The notes beneath the pieces were generated by a model. The model worked only from the letters and a program-made list of their open reading frames with translations, was not told the origin of the DNA and ran no database searches. A program made the translations under genes and the position numbers. DNA of 51,928 nucleotides from positions 69,042 through 120,969 of the forward strand of contig NZ_JH806634.1 of NCBI RefSeq assembly GCF_000295095.1, written 5' to 3'. This stretch comes from Actinomyces timonensis DSM 23838. Lineage in GTDB: Bacteria; Actinomycetota; Actinomycetes; Actinomycetales; Actinomycetaceae. How positions within the stretch are numbered: position 1 is the stretch's first letter; each line of letters starts with the position of its first letter. Shown here piece after piece: positions 34,028 through 43,433 of the stretch.

Positions 34028-35338
34028 TCAATCGCTCGGCGGGATCTGCGAGGCGGGCTTCGTGGCGCCCACCACCTGGGCGACGAGCCGCCCCGAGCCG
34101 AGGATCCCCTCGATGAGGTCGCCCTTCTTGACGTCCTCCGCGCTCGTGATGACGGCGCCCCCGGCTTTGCGCAGGATCGTGTAGCCGCGGTCGAGCACCC
34201 CTTGGGGGGACAGGGCCGTCAGCCGTGCCCGCTCCGCCCTCAGGTCCGAGGCCGCCAGGGTGAGCGCATGGTCGAGGCCGCGGCGGATGCGCTCGCGGGC
34301 GGCGTCGAGCTCGGTGACGCGGTCGCGGATGATGACGGAGGGGTCGTTCATGATCGGGCGGGCGCGCACCTGATCGAGGCCCCGCTGCTCGGTGTCGAGG
34401 CGCTGGGTGAGGATCTCGCGCAGGCGGGCGCGGGCGTTGTCGAGCCCGACGGTCTCCTGGGCGAGGTCGGGCACGATCCTGCGGGCGGCGTCGGTGGGGG
34501 TGGAGGCGCGGTAGTCGGCCACGAGGTCGAGCAGGGGGCAGTCCGTCTCATGGCCGATGGCCGAGACCAGCGGGGTGCGGGCCGCGGCCGCCGCGCGCAC
34601 GAGCCCCTCGTCGGAGAAGGGCAGCAGGTCCTCGACGGCGCCGCCGCCGCGGGCCACGACGATGACGTCGATATCGTCCATCGCGTCGAGCTCGCGGATC
34701 GCGGCGGTCACCTCCCGCACGGCGCTCGCGCCCTGCACGGCGACCTCGCGGATCTCGAAGGGGAGCCCCGGCCAGCGCAGGCGCGCGTTGACGATGACGT
34801 CGTCCTCGGCCTTGGCGCCGCGCCCGCACACGAGGCCGACCTTCCGGGGCAGGAAGGGCAGGGGGCGCTTGCGCTCGGCGTCGAACAGGCCCTCGGCGGC
34901 GAGGATCCGGCGCAGCTGCTCGATGCGCGCCAGGAGGTCCCCGACGCCGACGAGCCTGATGTCCTCGGCCAGCAGCTGGAGGGTGCCGCGCTTGGTCCAG
35001 TACGTGGGGCGGGCCTGGACGACCACGCGGGCGCCGGAGTCGAGGGGCTCGGGCAGGACGCGGTCGATGGCGGCCAGGGTGCGCGTGTAGAGGGAGACGG
35101 AGATGGAGACATCGGCGTCGGTGTCCCGCAGGGTGAGGAACTGCATGCCGGCGCCGGGGCGGCGGCTGAGCTGGACCACCTGGCCCTCCACCCACACCTG
35201 CGTCATCTTGGAGACGTACTCCTCGATCTTCGTCGCCAGCAGGCGCAGGGGCCACGGGTTCTCCGCGGTGGTCTCGCGGGCGAGGCGGGCGAGCGGCCGG
35301 GCCTGGCCCGGGGCGGGGGGCTGTGTCACATGCACCAC
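34028..35338 (-). CDS. xseA: Exodeoxyribonuclease VII large subunit
   Basis: Large subunit of the single-strand-specific exonuclease VII. The 436-aa product has an N-terminal OB fold ([40 protein letters not shown]), the catalytic domain ([72 protein letters not shown]) and a C-terminal coiled coil. The start is a GTG; 35338 is used, with GTGs at 35335 and 35329 equally possible. It is divergent from ispH, only 52 bp separating the starts. Confidence 0.94.
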   Translation of the reverse strand: MVHVTQPPAPGQARPLARLARETTAENPWPLRLLATKIEEYVSKMTQVWVEGQVVQLSRRPGAGMQFLTLRDTDADVSISVSLYTRTLAAIDRVLPEPLDSGARVVVQARPTYWTKRGTLQLLAEDIRLVGVGDLLARIEQLRRILAAEGLFDAERKRPLPFLPRKVGLVCGRGAKAEDDVIVNARLRWPGLPFEIREVAVQGASAVREVTAAIRELDAMDDIDVIVVARGGGAVEDLLPFSDEGLVRAAAAARTPLVSAIGHETDCPLLDLVADYRASTPTDAARRIVPDLAQETVGLDNARARLREILTQRLDTEQRGLDQVRARPIMNDPSVIIRDRVTELDAARERIRRGLDHALTLAASDLRAERARLTALSPQGVLDRGYTILRKAGGAVITSAEDVKKGDLIEGILGSGRLVAQVVGATKPASQIPPSD

Positions 35339-35390
35339 TGTGCCATGCTCCCGCCTGGGGGCCTGGGCGGCGCTGTGGCACAGTGAGACC

Positions 35391-36446
35391 GTGACAGATT
35401 CCCCCGCGCCCTCCACTGCCCCCGTGATCCCGCCCGCGGACGGGGCCAAGAGGATCCTCGTCGCCTCGCCGCGCGGCTACTGCGCCGGGGTGGACCGGGC
35501 GGTGGACGCCGTCGAGCAGGCCCTGGCCCACTACGGGACGCCGATCTACGTGCGCAAGGAGATCGTTCACAACAAGTACGTCGTGGAGGCCCTCACCAGG
35601 CGCGGCGCGATCTTCGTCTCCGAGACCGATGAGGTGCCCGAGGGCGCGCGCGTCGTCTTCTCCGCCCACGGCGTGGCCCCGGAGGTGCATGAGCAGGCCG
35701 CGGCCCGCCACCTCCAGACGATCGACGCGACCTGCCCCCTGGTGACCAAGGTCCACAAGCAGGCGGTGCGCTTCGCGGGGGATGACTACGACATCATCCT
35801 CGTCGGCCATACGGGCCATGAGGAGGTCGAGGGCACGCAGGGCGAGGCGCCGGAGCGCATCCAGGTGGTCAATGGCCCCGAGGAGGTGGAGCGCGTCGTC
35901 GTGCGCGACCCCTCGAAGGTGGCCTGGATCAGCCAGACCACGCTTTCGGTGGATGAGACCCTGGAGACGGTCCGCCTCCTGCGCGAGCGCTTCCCCGGGC
36001 TCATCGACCCGCCCACGGACAACATCTGCTACGCCACCCAGAACCGCCAGGCGGCGGTCAAGGCGATCGCGCCGCATGCCGACGTCATGCTCGTGGTGGG
36101 CTCGGGGAACTCCTCGAACTCGGTGCGCCTCAAGGAGGTGGCCCTGGAGGCCGGGGCCCCGGCGGCCTACCGCGTGGACTACGCCCGCGAGATCGACGAC
36201 GCCTGGTTCGACGGCGCCCGCACTGTGGGGCTGACCAGTGGCGCCTCGGTGCCGGAGATCCTCGTGCGCGAGGTCATCGAGTACCTGGGGGGCCTGGGCT
36301 TCACGGATGTGGAGGAGGTGCGCACGGCCACGGAGAAGATCACCTTCTCCCTGCCCAAGAACCTGCGCGCCGACCTCAAGGCGGCCGCCGGGGACTCCGC
36401 CTCCGAGCACGGCCGCCGCGAGCCCGTCGCCGACCACACCTGCTGA
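35391..36446 (+). CDS. ispH: 4-hydroxy-3-methylbut-2-enyl diphosphate reductase
   Basis: Last enzyme of the MEP isoprenoid pathway, an iron-sulfur protein. The 351-aa product shows the cluster Cys residues in [29 protein letters not shown] and [11 protein letters not shown], plus [30 protein letters not shown] and [17 protein letters not shown]. The start is GTG 35391 in the frame beginning VTDSPAPS. Isoprenoid precursors made here feed the isoprenyl transferase 3 kb away. Confidence 0.96.
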   Translation: MTDSPAPSTAPVIPPADGAKRILVASPRGYCAGVDRAVDAVEQALAHYGTPIYVRKEIVHNKYVVEALTRRGAIFVSETDEVPEGARVVFSAHGVAPEVHEQAAARHLQTIDATCPLVTKVHKQAVRFAGDDYDIILVGHTGHEEVEGTQGEAPERIQVVNGPEEVERVVVRDPSKVAWISQTTLSVDETLETVRLLRERFPGLIDPPTDNICYATQNRQAAVKAIAPHADVMLVVGSGNSSNSVRLKEVALEAGAPAAYRVDYAREIDDAWFDGARTVGLTSGASVPEILVREVIEYLGGLGFTDVEEVRTATEKITFSLPKNLRADLKAAAGDSASEHGRREPVADHTC

Positions 36447-36485
36447 CGCCCCTGTGGGCCGCATCCCCCTCACCTCCCGTTCTGC

Positions 36486-37772
36486 CTACTCCGCTTCGCT
36501 GGATGTGAGCTCGGGGGCGCTGAAGGCGCGCACCTGGGCGTCCTCGAGGCCGATGGGGGAGGGGCGGGACAGGCCCTCGCCCAGGGACTCGAATCCGCGG
36601 GCGGTGACGAGCAGGCGGGATTCCACCGAGCCCACCGCCTTGTTGTAGGCGGACACGGAGCGGGTGAGCGCCTTGCCGAGGGCGGTGAGGTGCTCAGCCA
36701 CCGTGTCCAGCCGCTGGTAGAGAGTCCGACCCAGGGCCAGGAGCTCGGCGGCCTCCTCGTTGACGGCTGTGCGCGCCCACGCCAGGGCGCAGGTGCGCAG
36801 CAACGCGAGGAGCGAGGCGGGCGTGGTCAGCGCGACGCCGCGATCCAGGGCGTGCTCCATGAGGGTCGGATCGGCGTCGAGCGCGGCGGACAGGATCGGC
36901 TCAGCGGGGACGAAGAGCACGACCATCTCGGGCGAGCCCTCAAGCGAGCGGTCGTAGTGGCGCTCCGCCAGGGCATCGATATGCGAGCGCAGCGCCTTGG
37001 CATGGGCCTTGAGAAGCCGGTCGCGTTCGGAGGGCGGGACGGCGCGCGCCCCGCCCGCCTCGGCGTGCGACGCTTCCGTGGGCTCGTGGGCGGCGCCCGC
37101 CGTTGGCGAGCTGTCCAGGCCACAGGCCCGCAGGTAGGAATCGAGCGGGACCTTCGCGTCCACCGCCAGGTGCGCCTGCCCCGGCAGGTGGACGACGACG
37201 TCGGGACGACCAGTGAAACTGCCTCCGGTGGCGCGAGCCCCGGCCGGGGCCAGGCCGGCCAATCCGCGCTGCTCGGAGAAGTCGATATGCCGCATCATCC
37301 CGGAGGCTTCCAGGACTCGCGCGAGCTCCACCTCTCCCCACAGTCCCCGGGCGCTGCGGGAGCGCAACGCCGCTTCCAGAGCGGTGGTGGCTCGGCGCAG
37401 CTCTTTCTCAGAGGCCGCGCCGGCGCGCAACTGCTCGGTGAGTGTGGCGTGCTGCGCGGCGCGCTGGCGCTCCATCTCCTCCACGCGCGCCCCAACCTGC
37501 TCCAGCTGCGCGCGCACGGGTGCCAGGGCCCGTAGGACGGAGCCGTCCCGATCGGAGCGCTCCTCGGCGATCTGCGCGCGTGACTCCAGCTCCTCGGCGC
37601 GGGCGCGCCACCCGGCGGCCTCCGCGCGCAACCGCGACGTGGCGTCATCGCCGCTGGTGAGCGCGGTGGTGGAGCGGGCAATCGCCCGGGCGTTGCCGAG
37701 CGCTGCCCCGGTGAGGAGGCCCAGGACGAGGCCGATGAGGAGGGCTGCGAGGAGGGGGAAGATATCGGTCAT
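36486..37772 (-). CDS. rmuC: DNA recombination protein RmuC
   Basis: A 428-aa RmuC-family protein, which limits inversions and recombination between short repeats. An N-terminal membrane anchor (FPLLAALLIGLVLGLLTGAA) precedes a long coiled coil (residues 35-130) and the RmuC nuclease-like core (GLWGEVELARVLEASGMM, RPDVVVHLPGQAHLAVDAKV, LFVPAEPILSAALDADP, TTPASLLALLRTCALAW). ATG 37772 is used. It is convergent with ispH. Confidence 0.94.
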   Translation of the reverse strand: MTDIFPLLAALLIGLVLGLLTGAALGNARAIARSTTALTSGDDATSRLRAEAAGWRARAEELESRAQIAEERSDRDGSVLRALAPVRAQLEQVGARVEEMERQRAAQHATLTEQLRAGAASEKELRRATTALEAALRSRSARGLWGEVELARVLEASGMMRHIDFSEQRGLAGLAPAGARATGGSFTGRPDVVVHLPGQAHLAVDAKVPLDSYLRACGLDSSPTAGAAHEPTEASHAEAGGARAVPPSERDRLLKAHAKALRSHIDALAERHYDRSLEGSPEMVVLFVPAEPILSAALDADPTLMEHALDRGVALTTPASLLALLRTCALAWARTAVNEEAAELLALGRTLYQRLDTVAEHLTALGKALTRSVSAYNKAVGSVESRLLVTARGFESLGEGLSRPSPIGLEDAQVRAFSAPELTSSEAE

Positions 37773-37853
37773 GGACTGATAGCACCATAGGGATCTGACA
37801 CCAATGCGGAGGCGTTAAGGCTCACTTCAGATGCGCCGCGCTTGTGTTGCATC

Positions 37854-39731
37854 ATGTGCTCCGTGCTTTCCCTTCCCCTCGCCGCGTCCGCACCGCTCGC
37901 CTCCCTCAACGGCCCCACTGCCGCGGGCCTGGCACCTGCGGGTATCTCCGAGGTCAGTGTCGTCTCGCCCTGGTTCGTGAGGGGACTCGGCATCGCCGCC
38001 GTCGTCGCCGTGCTCGCCACGGCCGTGCTGCTGTGGGCGCGGATCCGCCCGGGGCGGCGCCGCTTCCCGCGCGCCTCGCTGCTCGGGGCGCTGCTCGCCG
38101 TCGTCCTCACTCAGATCCTCGTGGTGGGCGCGGTGAGCGCGCGGGCGAACGCGCACCTCGGCTTCGTGCGGACTGTGGGGGACGTCGTCGCCCAGATCCG
38201 GGGCTCGGGCGCCTTCTCCGACGATGGGCCCGTGGTGCTCTCCGTCCCTGAGGAGCCGACGTCGGTGCCGGCCTCCCCGGCGGCGCCCACCTCTGCCGAT
38301 GCTGCCACTTTCGCGCCGATCAAGGGCGGCGCGGAGTACACGGGCTTCTCGAAGGCCACCGTGACGGGCCAGCGCAGCGGGGTCACCCAGGAGGTGTGGG
38401 CGTGGACCCCGCGCGGCTACTCGCCGACCGATGGGAAGACGTACCCCGTGCTCGTCATGCTCCACGGCGATCCCGGCAGCCCCGACGGAGTCGTCGGCGC
38501 GCTCAAGGCGGCTTCGGCCATGCAGGCGGCGATCGACTCGGGGGAGATGCCCCCGGCGATCCTCGTGCTGCCGAGCCTCAAGGCGGACAAGAGGCAGACG
38601 GCCATGCCGGACTGCGCGGACGTCGTCGGGCACGCCCAGGTGGGGACCTGGGTGCAGGACGATATCCCGGCGATCGTGCGGGCCTCCTTCCCGAACGTGA
38701 GCCCGAACCGCTCGGGCTGGGCGATCGGGGGTGTGTCCTCCGGAGGCTTCTGCTCGACCTGGACGGCGATCATGCGCTCAGACGTCTACGGCTATGTGAT
38801 CTCCCTGTCCGGTTATGACGTTCCCTTCACCGGGTCGATGTCCACGAGCAACGAGCTCAAGAGCTCCAACACCCTGAGCACCCTCCTGCGCACCCGCGTC
38901 CACCAGAGCCTGCGGATCTGGCAGATGGCCGCGAAGGACGACACAGGCACCGCTGATCTGCGCGCCAGTTTCCCGGCGGCGGTACCGCCCACAGACACCC
39001 TTGAGATGGTCACCCCGCAGTCCGGTGGGCACTCGGCCACCTTGTGGCGCCAGACCTTCCCGACGGCGCTGACATGGTGGGGCACGCAGTTGACGTCCCC
39101 GGTGGCGGCTGATGCGCCGCTGTCGACCCCGAGCGCCGAGGAGCCGTCCTCAGCGCAGCAGATCCACGGCTTGTCCGGTGGGGAGTCGGCGGCGGGCGCC
39201 GGGAATGAGGCCGATCCGGGCACCTGGGAGGTCATCCGGGAGGTCTTCACCGGCATCCAGGGGACCGGAACGATCATCCTCATGTGGATCGCGGCGCTGG
39301 TGCTGAGCGTGGCGGCGATCGTCCCGTGGCGCCGGGGCGGCCTCCGGGCGCTGTGGCGCCGGATACGAAGCATGGTCAGCCGCAGCGGCGCCGCTGAGGC
39401 CCAGGGCGTGGGGGAGTCCGCGGAGACGGAGTCGACGGCGATGGACGAAGCCGACGGTGCCCGGGGAGCGAAGGACTCGCTGGAGACGCCGGAGGAAGCG
39501 GAGGAGTCGGAGGGGCGCGCTGGGGGTGCCGAGAATGCGCCGAAGCCAGTGCGTTTGGGCGCACTTGGGGCGTGGGCTCGGGGGGCTCGTCCGGTGGGGG
39601 CGCGCCTGGCGGTGCTGGCCCTGGCCTGCCTGGCTGGGACTCTCGCGATCGCCCTGGTGGGCAACCGGATCGGTGATTTCTTCCCGACCTGGTCCATCGC
39701 CATCCAGGACCTCGCTCTCGCGCTCGCCTGA
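37854..39731 (+). CDS. Membrane-anchored alpha/beta-hydrolase esterase (esterase D/antigen 85-like)
   Basis: A 625-aa protein with two N-terminal hydrophobic segments (VRGLGIAAVVAVLATAVLLW, LLGALLAVVLTQILVVGAV), an esterase domain from about residue 155 and further helices at the C-terminus (IILMWIAALVLSVAAIVPW; ARLAVLALACLAGTLAIALV) around an acidic low-complexity stretch. The hydrolase domain has TPRGYSPTDGKTYPVLVMLH, GWAIGGVSSGGFCSTWTAI with the nucleophile Ser in GGVSSGG, and a late GGHSATLW that supplies His. The fold is that of mycolyltransferase-like esterases, but Actinomyces lacks mycolates, so the substrate is probably another envelope ester. ATG 37854 is used. Confidence 0.85.
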   Translation: MCSVLSLPLAASAPLASLNGPTAAGLAPAGISEVSVVSPWFVRGLGIAAVVAVLATAVLLWARIRPGRRRFPRASLLGALLAVVLTQILVVGAVSARANAHLGFVRTVGDVVAQIRGSGAFSDDGPVVLSVPEEPTSVPASPAAPTSADAATFAPIKGGAEYTGFSKATVTGQRSGVTQEVWAWTPRGYSPTDGKTYPVLVMLHGDPGSPDGVVGALKAASAMQAAIDSGEMPPAILVLPSLKADKRQTAMPDCADVVGHAQVGTWVQDDIPAIVRASFPNVSPNRSGWAIGGVSSGGFCSTWTAIMRSDVYGYVISLSGYDVPFTGSMSTSNELKSSNTLSTLLRTRVHQSLRIWQMAAKDDTGTADLRASFPAAVPPTDTLEMVTPQSGGHSATLWRQTFPTALTWWGTQLTSPVAADAPLSTPSAEEPSSAQQIHGLSGGESAAGAGNEADPGTWEVIREVFTGIQGTGTIILMWIAALVLSVAAIVPWRRGGLRALWRRIRSMVSRSGAAEAQGVGESAETESTAMDEADGARGAKDSLETPEEAEESEGRAGGAENAPKPVRLGALGAWARGARPVGARLAVLALACLAGTLAIALVGNRIGDFFPTWSIAIQDLALALA

Positions 39732-39803
39732 GCGGGGCGGCCGGGCGCGCATGTGGTGCGCGCGCGGTACGAGCAGGTCAGTGGGCGCGTTTAGACTCGC
39801 CTC

Positions 39804-40922
39804 GTGGCACTCACTATTGGAATCGTCGGACTGCCCAACGTCGGCAAGTCCACCCTGTTCAACGCTCTGACCCGCGCGACCGTCCTGGCCGCCAACTACC
39901 CGTTCGCGACGATCGAGCCGAATGTCGGCGTCGTCCCCCTGCCCGATGAGCGGCTGGGCCGCCTGGCGGAGCTGTTCCACAGCGAGCGGGAGGTCCCAGC
40001 GATGGTCTCCTTCGTGGATATCGCGGGGATCGTGCGCGGCGCGAGCGAGGGCGAGGGCCTGGGCAACCAGTTCCTGGCGAATATCCGCGAGGCGGACGCG
40101 ATCTGCATGGTGACGCGGGCTTTCGATGACCCTGACGTCGTGCATGTGGACGGCAAGGTGGACCCGGCCTCGGATATCGAGACGATCGCCACCGAGCTCG
40201 TGCTGGCGGATATTCAGACGCTGGAGAAGGCGATCCCGCGTCTGGAGAAGGAGGTGCGCGGCAAGAAGACGGATCCGGTGGTGCTGGAGACGGCGAGGGC
40301 GGCGCTGGCCATCCTGGAGGAGGGGACGATGCTGTCCGCCGCTGTGGCCTCGGGCGCCGCGGAGAAGGCGGGGGTGGACGCGGAGGCGCTGCGCTCCTTC
40401 CAGCTCATGACGACGAAGCCGGTCATCTACGTGTTCAACACGGATGACGCGGGGCTGGCTGATGAGGCTCGACAGGCGGAGCTGCGCGAGATGGTGGCGC
40501 CCGCTGAGGCGATCTTCCTGGACGCGCAGTTCGAGGCCGAGCTCGTGGAGCTGGAGCCGGAGGAGGCTGCGGAGATGCTGCATGAGAATGGGCAGGAGGA
40601 GTCTGGCCTGGACAAGCTCGCGCGGGTCGGCTTCGACACTCTGGGCCTGCAGACGTACTTGACGGCGGGCCCGAAGGAGGCTCGCGCGTGGACGATCCGC
40701 AAGGGCGCGACGGCGCCTCAGGCTGCTGGCGTCATCCACACGGATTTTGAGTGGGGCTTCATCAAGGCGGAGATCGTCTCCTTCGATGATTTGATGGAAT
40801 ATGGTTCCGTGGCCGACGCCCGCGCCGCTGGCAAGGTCCGCATGGAGGGCAAGGACTACATCATGGCCGACGGCGACGTGGTGGAGTTCCGCTCTGGACT
40901 AACGTCTGGTGGCAAGAAATGA
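39804..40922 (+). CDS. ychF: Redox-regulated ATPase YchF
   Basis: Obg-family P-loop protein that prefers ATP and binds ribosomes. The 372-aa product has GIVGLPNVGKSTLFNALT, NYPFATIEPNVGVVPLPD, SFVDIAGIVRGASEGEGLGN, and a C-terminal TGS domain (AWTIRKGATAPQAAGVIHTD, WGFIKAEIVSFDDLM). The start is GTG 39804. Its stop overlaps the ATG of a DNA methyltransferase by 4 bp, so the defence genes downstream are likely read from the ychF transcript. Confidence 0.96.
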   Translation: MALTIGIVGLPNVGKSTLFNALTRATVLAANYPFATIEPNVGVVPLPDERLGRLAELFHSEREVPAMVSFVDIAGIVRGASEGEGLGNQFLANIREADAICMVTRAFDDPDVVHVDGKVDPASDIETIATELVLADIQTLEKAIPRLEKEVRGKKTDPVVLETARAALAILEEGTMLSAAVASGAAEKAGVDAEALRSFQLMTTKPVIYVFNTDDAGLADEARQAELREMVAPAEAIFLDAQFEAELVELEPEEAAEMLHENGQEESGLDKLARVGFDTLGLQTYLTAGPKEARAWTIRKGATAPQAAGVIHTDFEWGFIKAEIVSFDDLMEYGSVADARAAGKVRMEGKDYIMADGDVVEFRSGLTSGGKK

Positions 40923-42184
40923 GCGCCGCACGGAGCCACGGCGACGCGCCAATCGTCTGGTCCTTCTTCTCGGGCGCCATGGGGCTCGACCTCGGCTTGG
41001 AGGCGGCGGGGTGGCATCCGTCGTTAGCGGTTGAGATTGAGCCGAAGTTCTGCTCAACGATTCGCCGTAATCGGCCGTCTACCATGGTCCTCGAATCAGA
41101 CGTCGCCGACCTCAATGCCCATGAGCTCTACCGCATGACCGGCGTCAGGGACGTTGACCTCATGGTTGGGGGGCCGCCGTGCCAGAGCTTCTCGACCGGC
41201 GGTAACCGGGCGGCACTCAACGACCCGCGTGGGAACGCCATTTTTGAGTACCTGCGACTCATCGCAGAGGTTCGCCCCCGAATGTTTGTCTTCGAGAATG
41301 TGGCTAACCTCGTCACAGCGGCAGTGCGCCACCGGCCCATCTCAGAACGTCCTGGAAAGTCCTGGAACCTATCCTCGTATTCGAGCTCGCTCGCACCCAC
41401 CCTCTTCGAGGTCGCGGGGGAGCCTGCTCCCCTTGCGGAGGACGAGCAATCCGGCAGTGCCATTCGCTATCTGCTGTCGACCGTTATCGCTGATCTTGGC
41501 TATCAAGTGAGGTTCGCCATCCTCAACGCAGCGGACTATGGAGCGCCTCAGAACCGCCTTCGGTTTGTCATGCTTGGCTTCCGTGACACCGCGCCGCCAC
41601 GTTTCATCGAGCCTACTCATGGAACTCCGGAACAGCGGCGCGTCACCGTTCGGGACGCGATTGGTGACTTGCTCGACGACCCTGGGCCAGGCTCCCTTTA
41701 CACCCCCGAGACCAAGGCCTTCTTCGACTTGGTTCCGCCAGGGGGTAACTGGCGTGACCTGCCCCCCGACATAGCAGTCAAGGCCATGGGGGAGAAGAGC
41801 CTCCTTGCCGGGGGAGGCAAGACCGGATTCTTCCGGAGGCTCGATTGGGACGGGCAGTCACCCACGATCACCGGGAAGCCAAACCGCAAGGGTTCCGCGA
41901 TGTGTCACCCGAGCGCAAGTCGCCCTCTCTCTGTGCGCGAATGCGCACGGCTCCAGGGGTTCCCCGATGATTGGGTGATTGAGGGTTCTATCGCCGATCG
42001 GTACACCCAGATCGGGAACGCTGTTCCGGTTGCGCTGGGGAAGGCTATCGGGGTCACCCTCCACGAGCCAAGCAATGCTGACAACGTCAGCACCGAGGTC
42101 ATGCTCCAGCAGGCCGTGTCGCGGCTGCGTGCCTCGGCTCGGAACAAGGTCGCCCACGCTCCGCGAGGAGATGACGCGCCTTGA
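40919..42184 (+). CDS. DNA (cytosine-5-)-methyltransferase
   Basis: Type II C5-cytosine methyltransferase, 421 aa, of a restriction-modification system. Motif I is SFFSGAMGLDLGLEAAGW (residues 15-32), motif IV is VGGPPCQSFSTGG with the catalytic Cys88, motif VI FVFENVANL, motif VIII PQNRLRFVMLG, and motifs IX-X LSVRECARLQGFPDDW and RYTQIGNAVPVALGKAIG. The target-recognition region is between VIII and IX, so the site cannot be read. GC content drops noticeably from here to about 45 kb, a sign of transfer. It overlaps ychF (ATGA) and the endonuclease gene (TTGA). Confidence 0.95.
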   Translation: MSAARSHGDAPIVWSFFSGAMGLDLGLEAAGWHPSLAVEIEPKFCSTIRRNRPSTMVLESDVADLNAHELYRMTGVRDVDLMVGGPPCQSFSTGGNRAALNDPRGNAIFEYLRLIAEVRPRMFVFENVANLVTAAVRHRPISERPGKSWNLSSYSSSLAPTLFEVAGEPAPLAEDEQSGSAIRYLLSTVIADLGYQVRFAILNAADYGAPQNRLRFVMLGFRDTAPPRFIEPTHGTPEQRRVTVRDAIGDLLDDPGPGSLYTPETKAFFDLVPPGGNWRDLPPDIAVKAMGEKSLLAGGGKTGFFRRLDWDGQSPTITGKPNRKGSAMCHPSASRPLSVRECARLQGFPDDWVIEGSIADRYTQIGNAVPVALGKAIGVTLHEPSNADNVSTEVMLQQAVSRLRASARNKVAHAPRGDDAP

Positions 42185-43338
42185 GCTACCTAGATGGACT
42201 CAGTGAAATCAACCCCGACTTGCTGGCACGAATCGAGCAGACCCATCGGGATATCGAGTGGATTCGAGGGGCGAGCGGGCAGGATCTCCTGAATCTGGCG
42301 GCGGACCAGCTCGGGTTGAGGCCGCTCGACGGGGTCGTCGCGGATCTGAGTGCCGTAGAAGTGGGAAACCTGTCTCGAGCGGAGCTTCTCGCGCTGCTCG
42401 AACCGCACTACCCCTCTGGCACGTCCACTGCGAGCGACTTGGCTGACCAGATCCAACTGTGTCGGGCGTTCGCTGACCCTGCCGAGGTCACCCGAAAGGT
42501 CGCCAACCTTGTGGAAGGCAGCGTCAAGCGCTTCCCTACATCGGCGGCAGACCTGCGTGTGGGATCGAACCCCGGGGACGTATTGGATCCCTTCATTCTC
42601 GCTGCCAACTACGAGCTTCTCAGCGAGAGGAGTCTCCAACGCACCATCAACCACACGGCCTCCCATAAGGTACTCATGAAGATCGAAGACCTCCTTGGAC
42701 ACCTTCATGAGGGGGTCATTGGTCATATCCGGGGTAATTTTCGAGTGCCTGAGCCTCAGGGGGCCGAGGGCAAAGAGGCCCTTCATCCAATCTTCAATCC
42801 GTTCCCTGGAGCTGATGTCGGTCAGGTGCCCGTTCCTGAGAGGCCCGACGCGCTTCGGCTGTTCCAGGTCAAGAGCAAGACCGGCTCGGCTAAAGGCGGG
42901 GATGGCAAGAGGTTGGGTGAGCAGCTGCGTGCTCTAGAGGGGCTGTACGGCGCTGACACCTTCTACGTCGCGATCGTCGGGAACACACTTCGCGGTCACC
43001 GTTCCCGTGGGGCAGTCGAACGTTGTTCGCCGAACACGGCGGTAATGGTCGGTGCCACTGCGCTGAATGAACTGACGCAGTCTGCGGTTGGTGCCGAACT
43101 GCTGCTCCGCGTGTATCAGCGGGCGTTTCGTACTGCTTCGGAAGAGACCGGATATCAGTTCTCGGAACTTGTCATTGCAATGGCCACCGAGTCTGAGGCA
43201 GACGCTGAAGTTCGTGGCACGGACTTCCTCTCCGCTTGGCTGCACGCTGCTGTCGACGGAGAGCCGGAAGAGCAGGACTCCCGTTTGCAGAGCGCGAGTC
43301 GTCGTCGAGGTTCGATCCGTGTCGGCGGACGGTCCTGA
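42181..43338 (+). CDS. Probable type II restriction endonuclease
   Basis: A 385-aa protein translationally coupled to the methyltransferase. The TTG start 42181 overlaps its stop by 4 bp and follows GCGAGGAG. I do not recognise the family by overall sequence. RPDALRLFQVKSKTGSAKGG (Asp223, Gln229, Lys231) matches a PD-(D/E)xK nuclease core with Gln in the second acidic position, as in some restriction enzymes. The preceding ASHKVLMKIEDLLGHLHEGV and PIFNPFPGADVGQVPVPERP look like active-site surroundings. No membrane segment. Function rests on operon position plus this motif. Confidence 0.72.
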   Translation: MSYLDGLSEINPDLLARIEQTHRDIEWIRGASGQDLLNLAADQLGLRPLDGVVADLSAVEVGNLSRAELLALLEPHYPSGTSTASDLADQIQLCRAFADPAEVTRKVANLVEGSVKRFPTSAADLRVGSNPGDVLDPFILAANYELLSERSLQRTINHTASHKVLMKIEDLLGHLHEGVIGHIRGNFRVPEPQGAEGKEALHPIFNPFPGADVGQVPVPERPDALRLFQVKSKTGSAKGGDGKRLGEQLRALEGLYGADTFYVAIVGNTLRGHRSRGAVERCSPNTAVMVGATALNELTQSAVGAELLLRVYQRAFRTASEETGYQFSELVIAMATESEADAEVRGTDFLSAWLHAAVDGEPEEQDSRLQSASRRRGSIRVGGRS

Positions 43339-43433
43339 ACGAACCTGAAGGTGGCGGCTATCGAGTGGAGTTCCGGTTCAATGTGTGAGTTGGGCTTACA
43401 TCTAGTGGGAAAAGTAGTCGCCATGGGAGAGCG

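Noticed and set aside
40919-42184. Adenine or N4-cytosine methyltransferase
   Set aside because: The PCQ motif with Cys88 and the ENV and QIGNAVP motifs identify a C5-cytosine enzyme.
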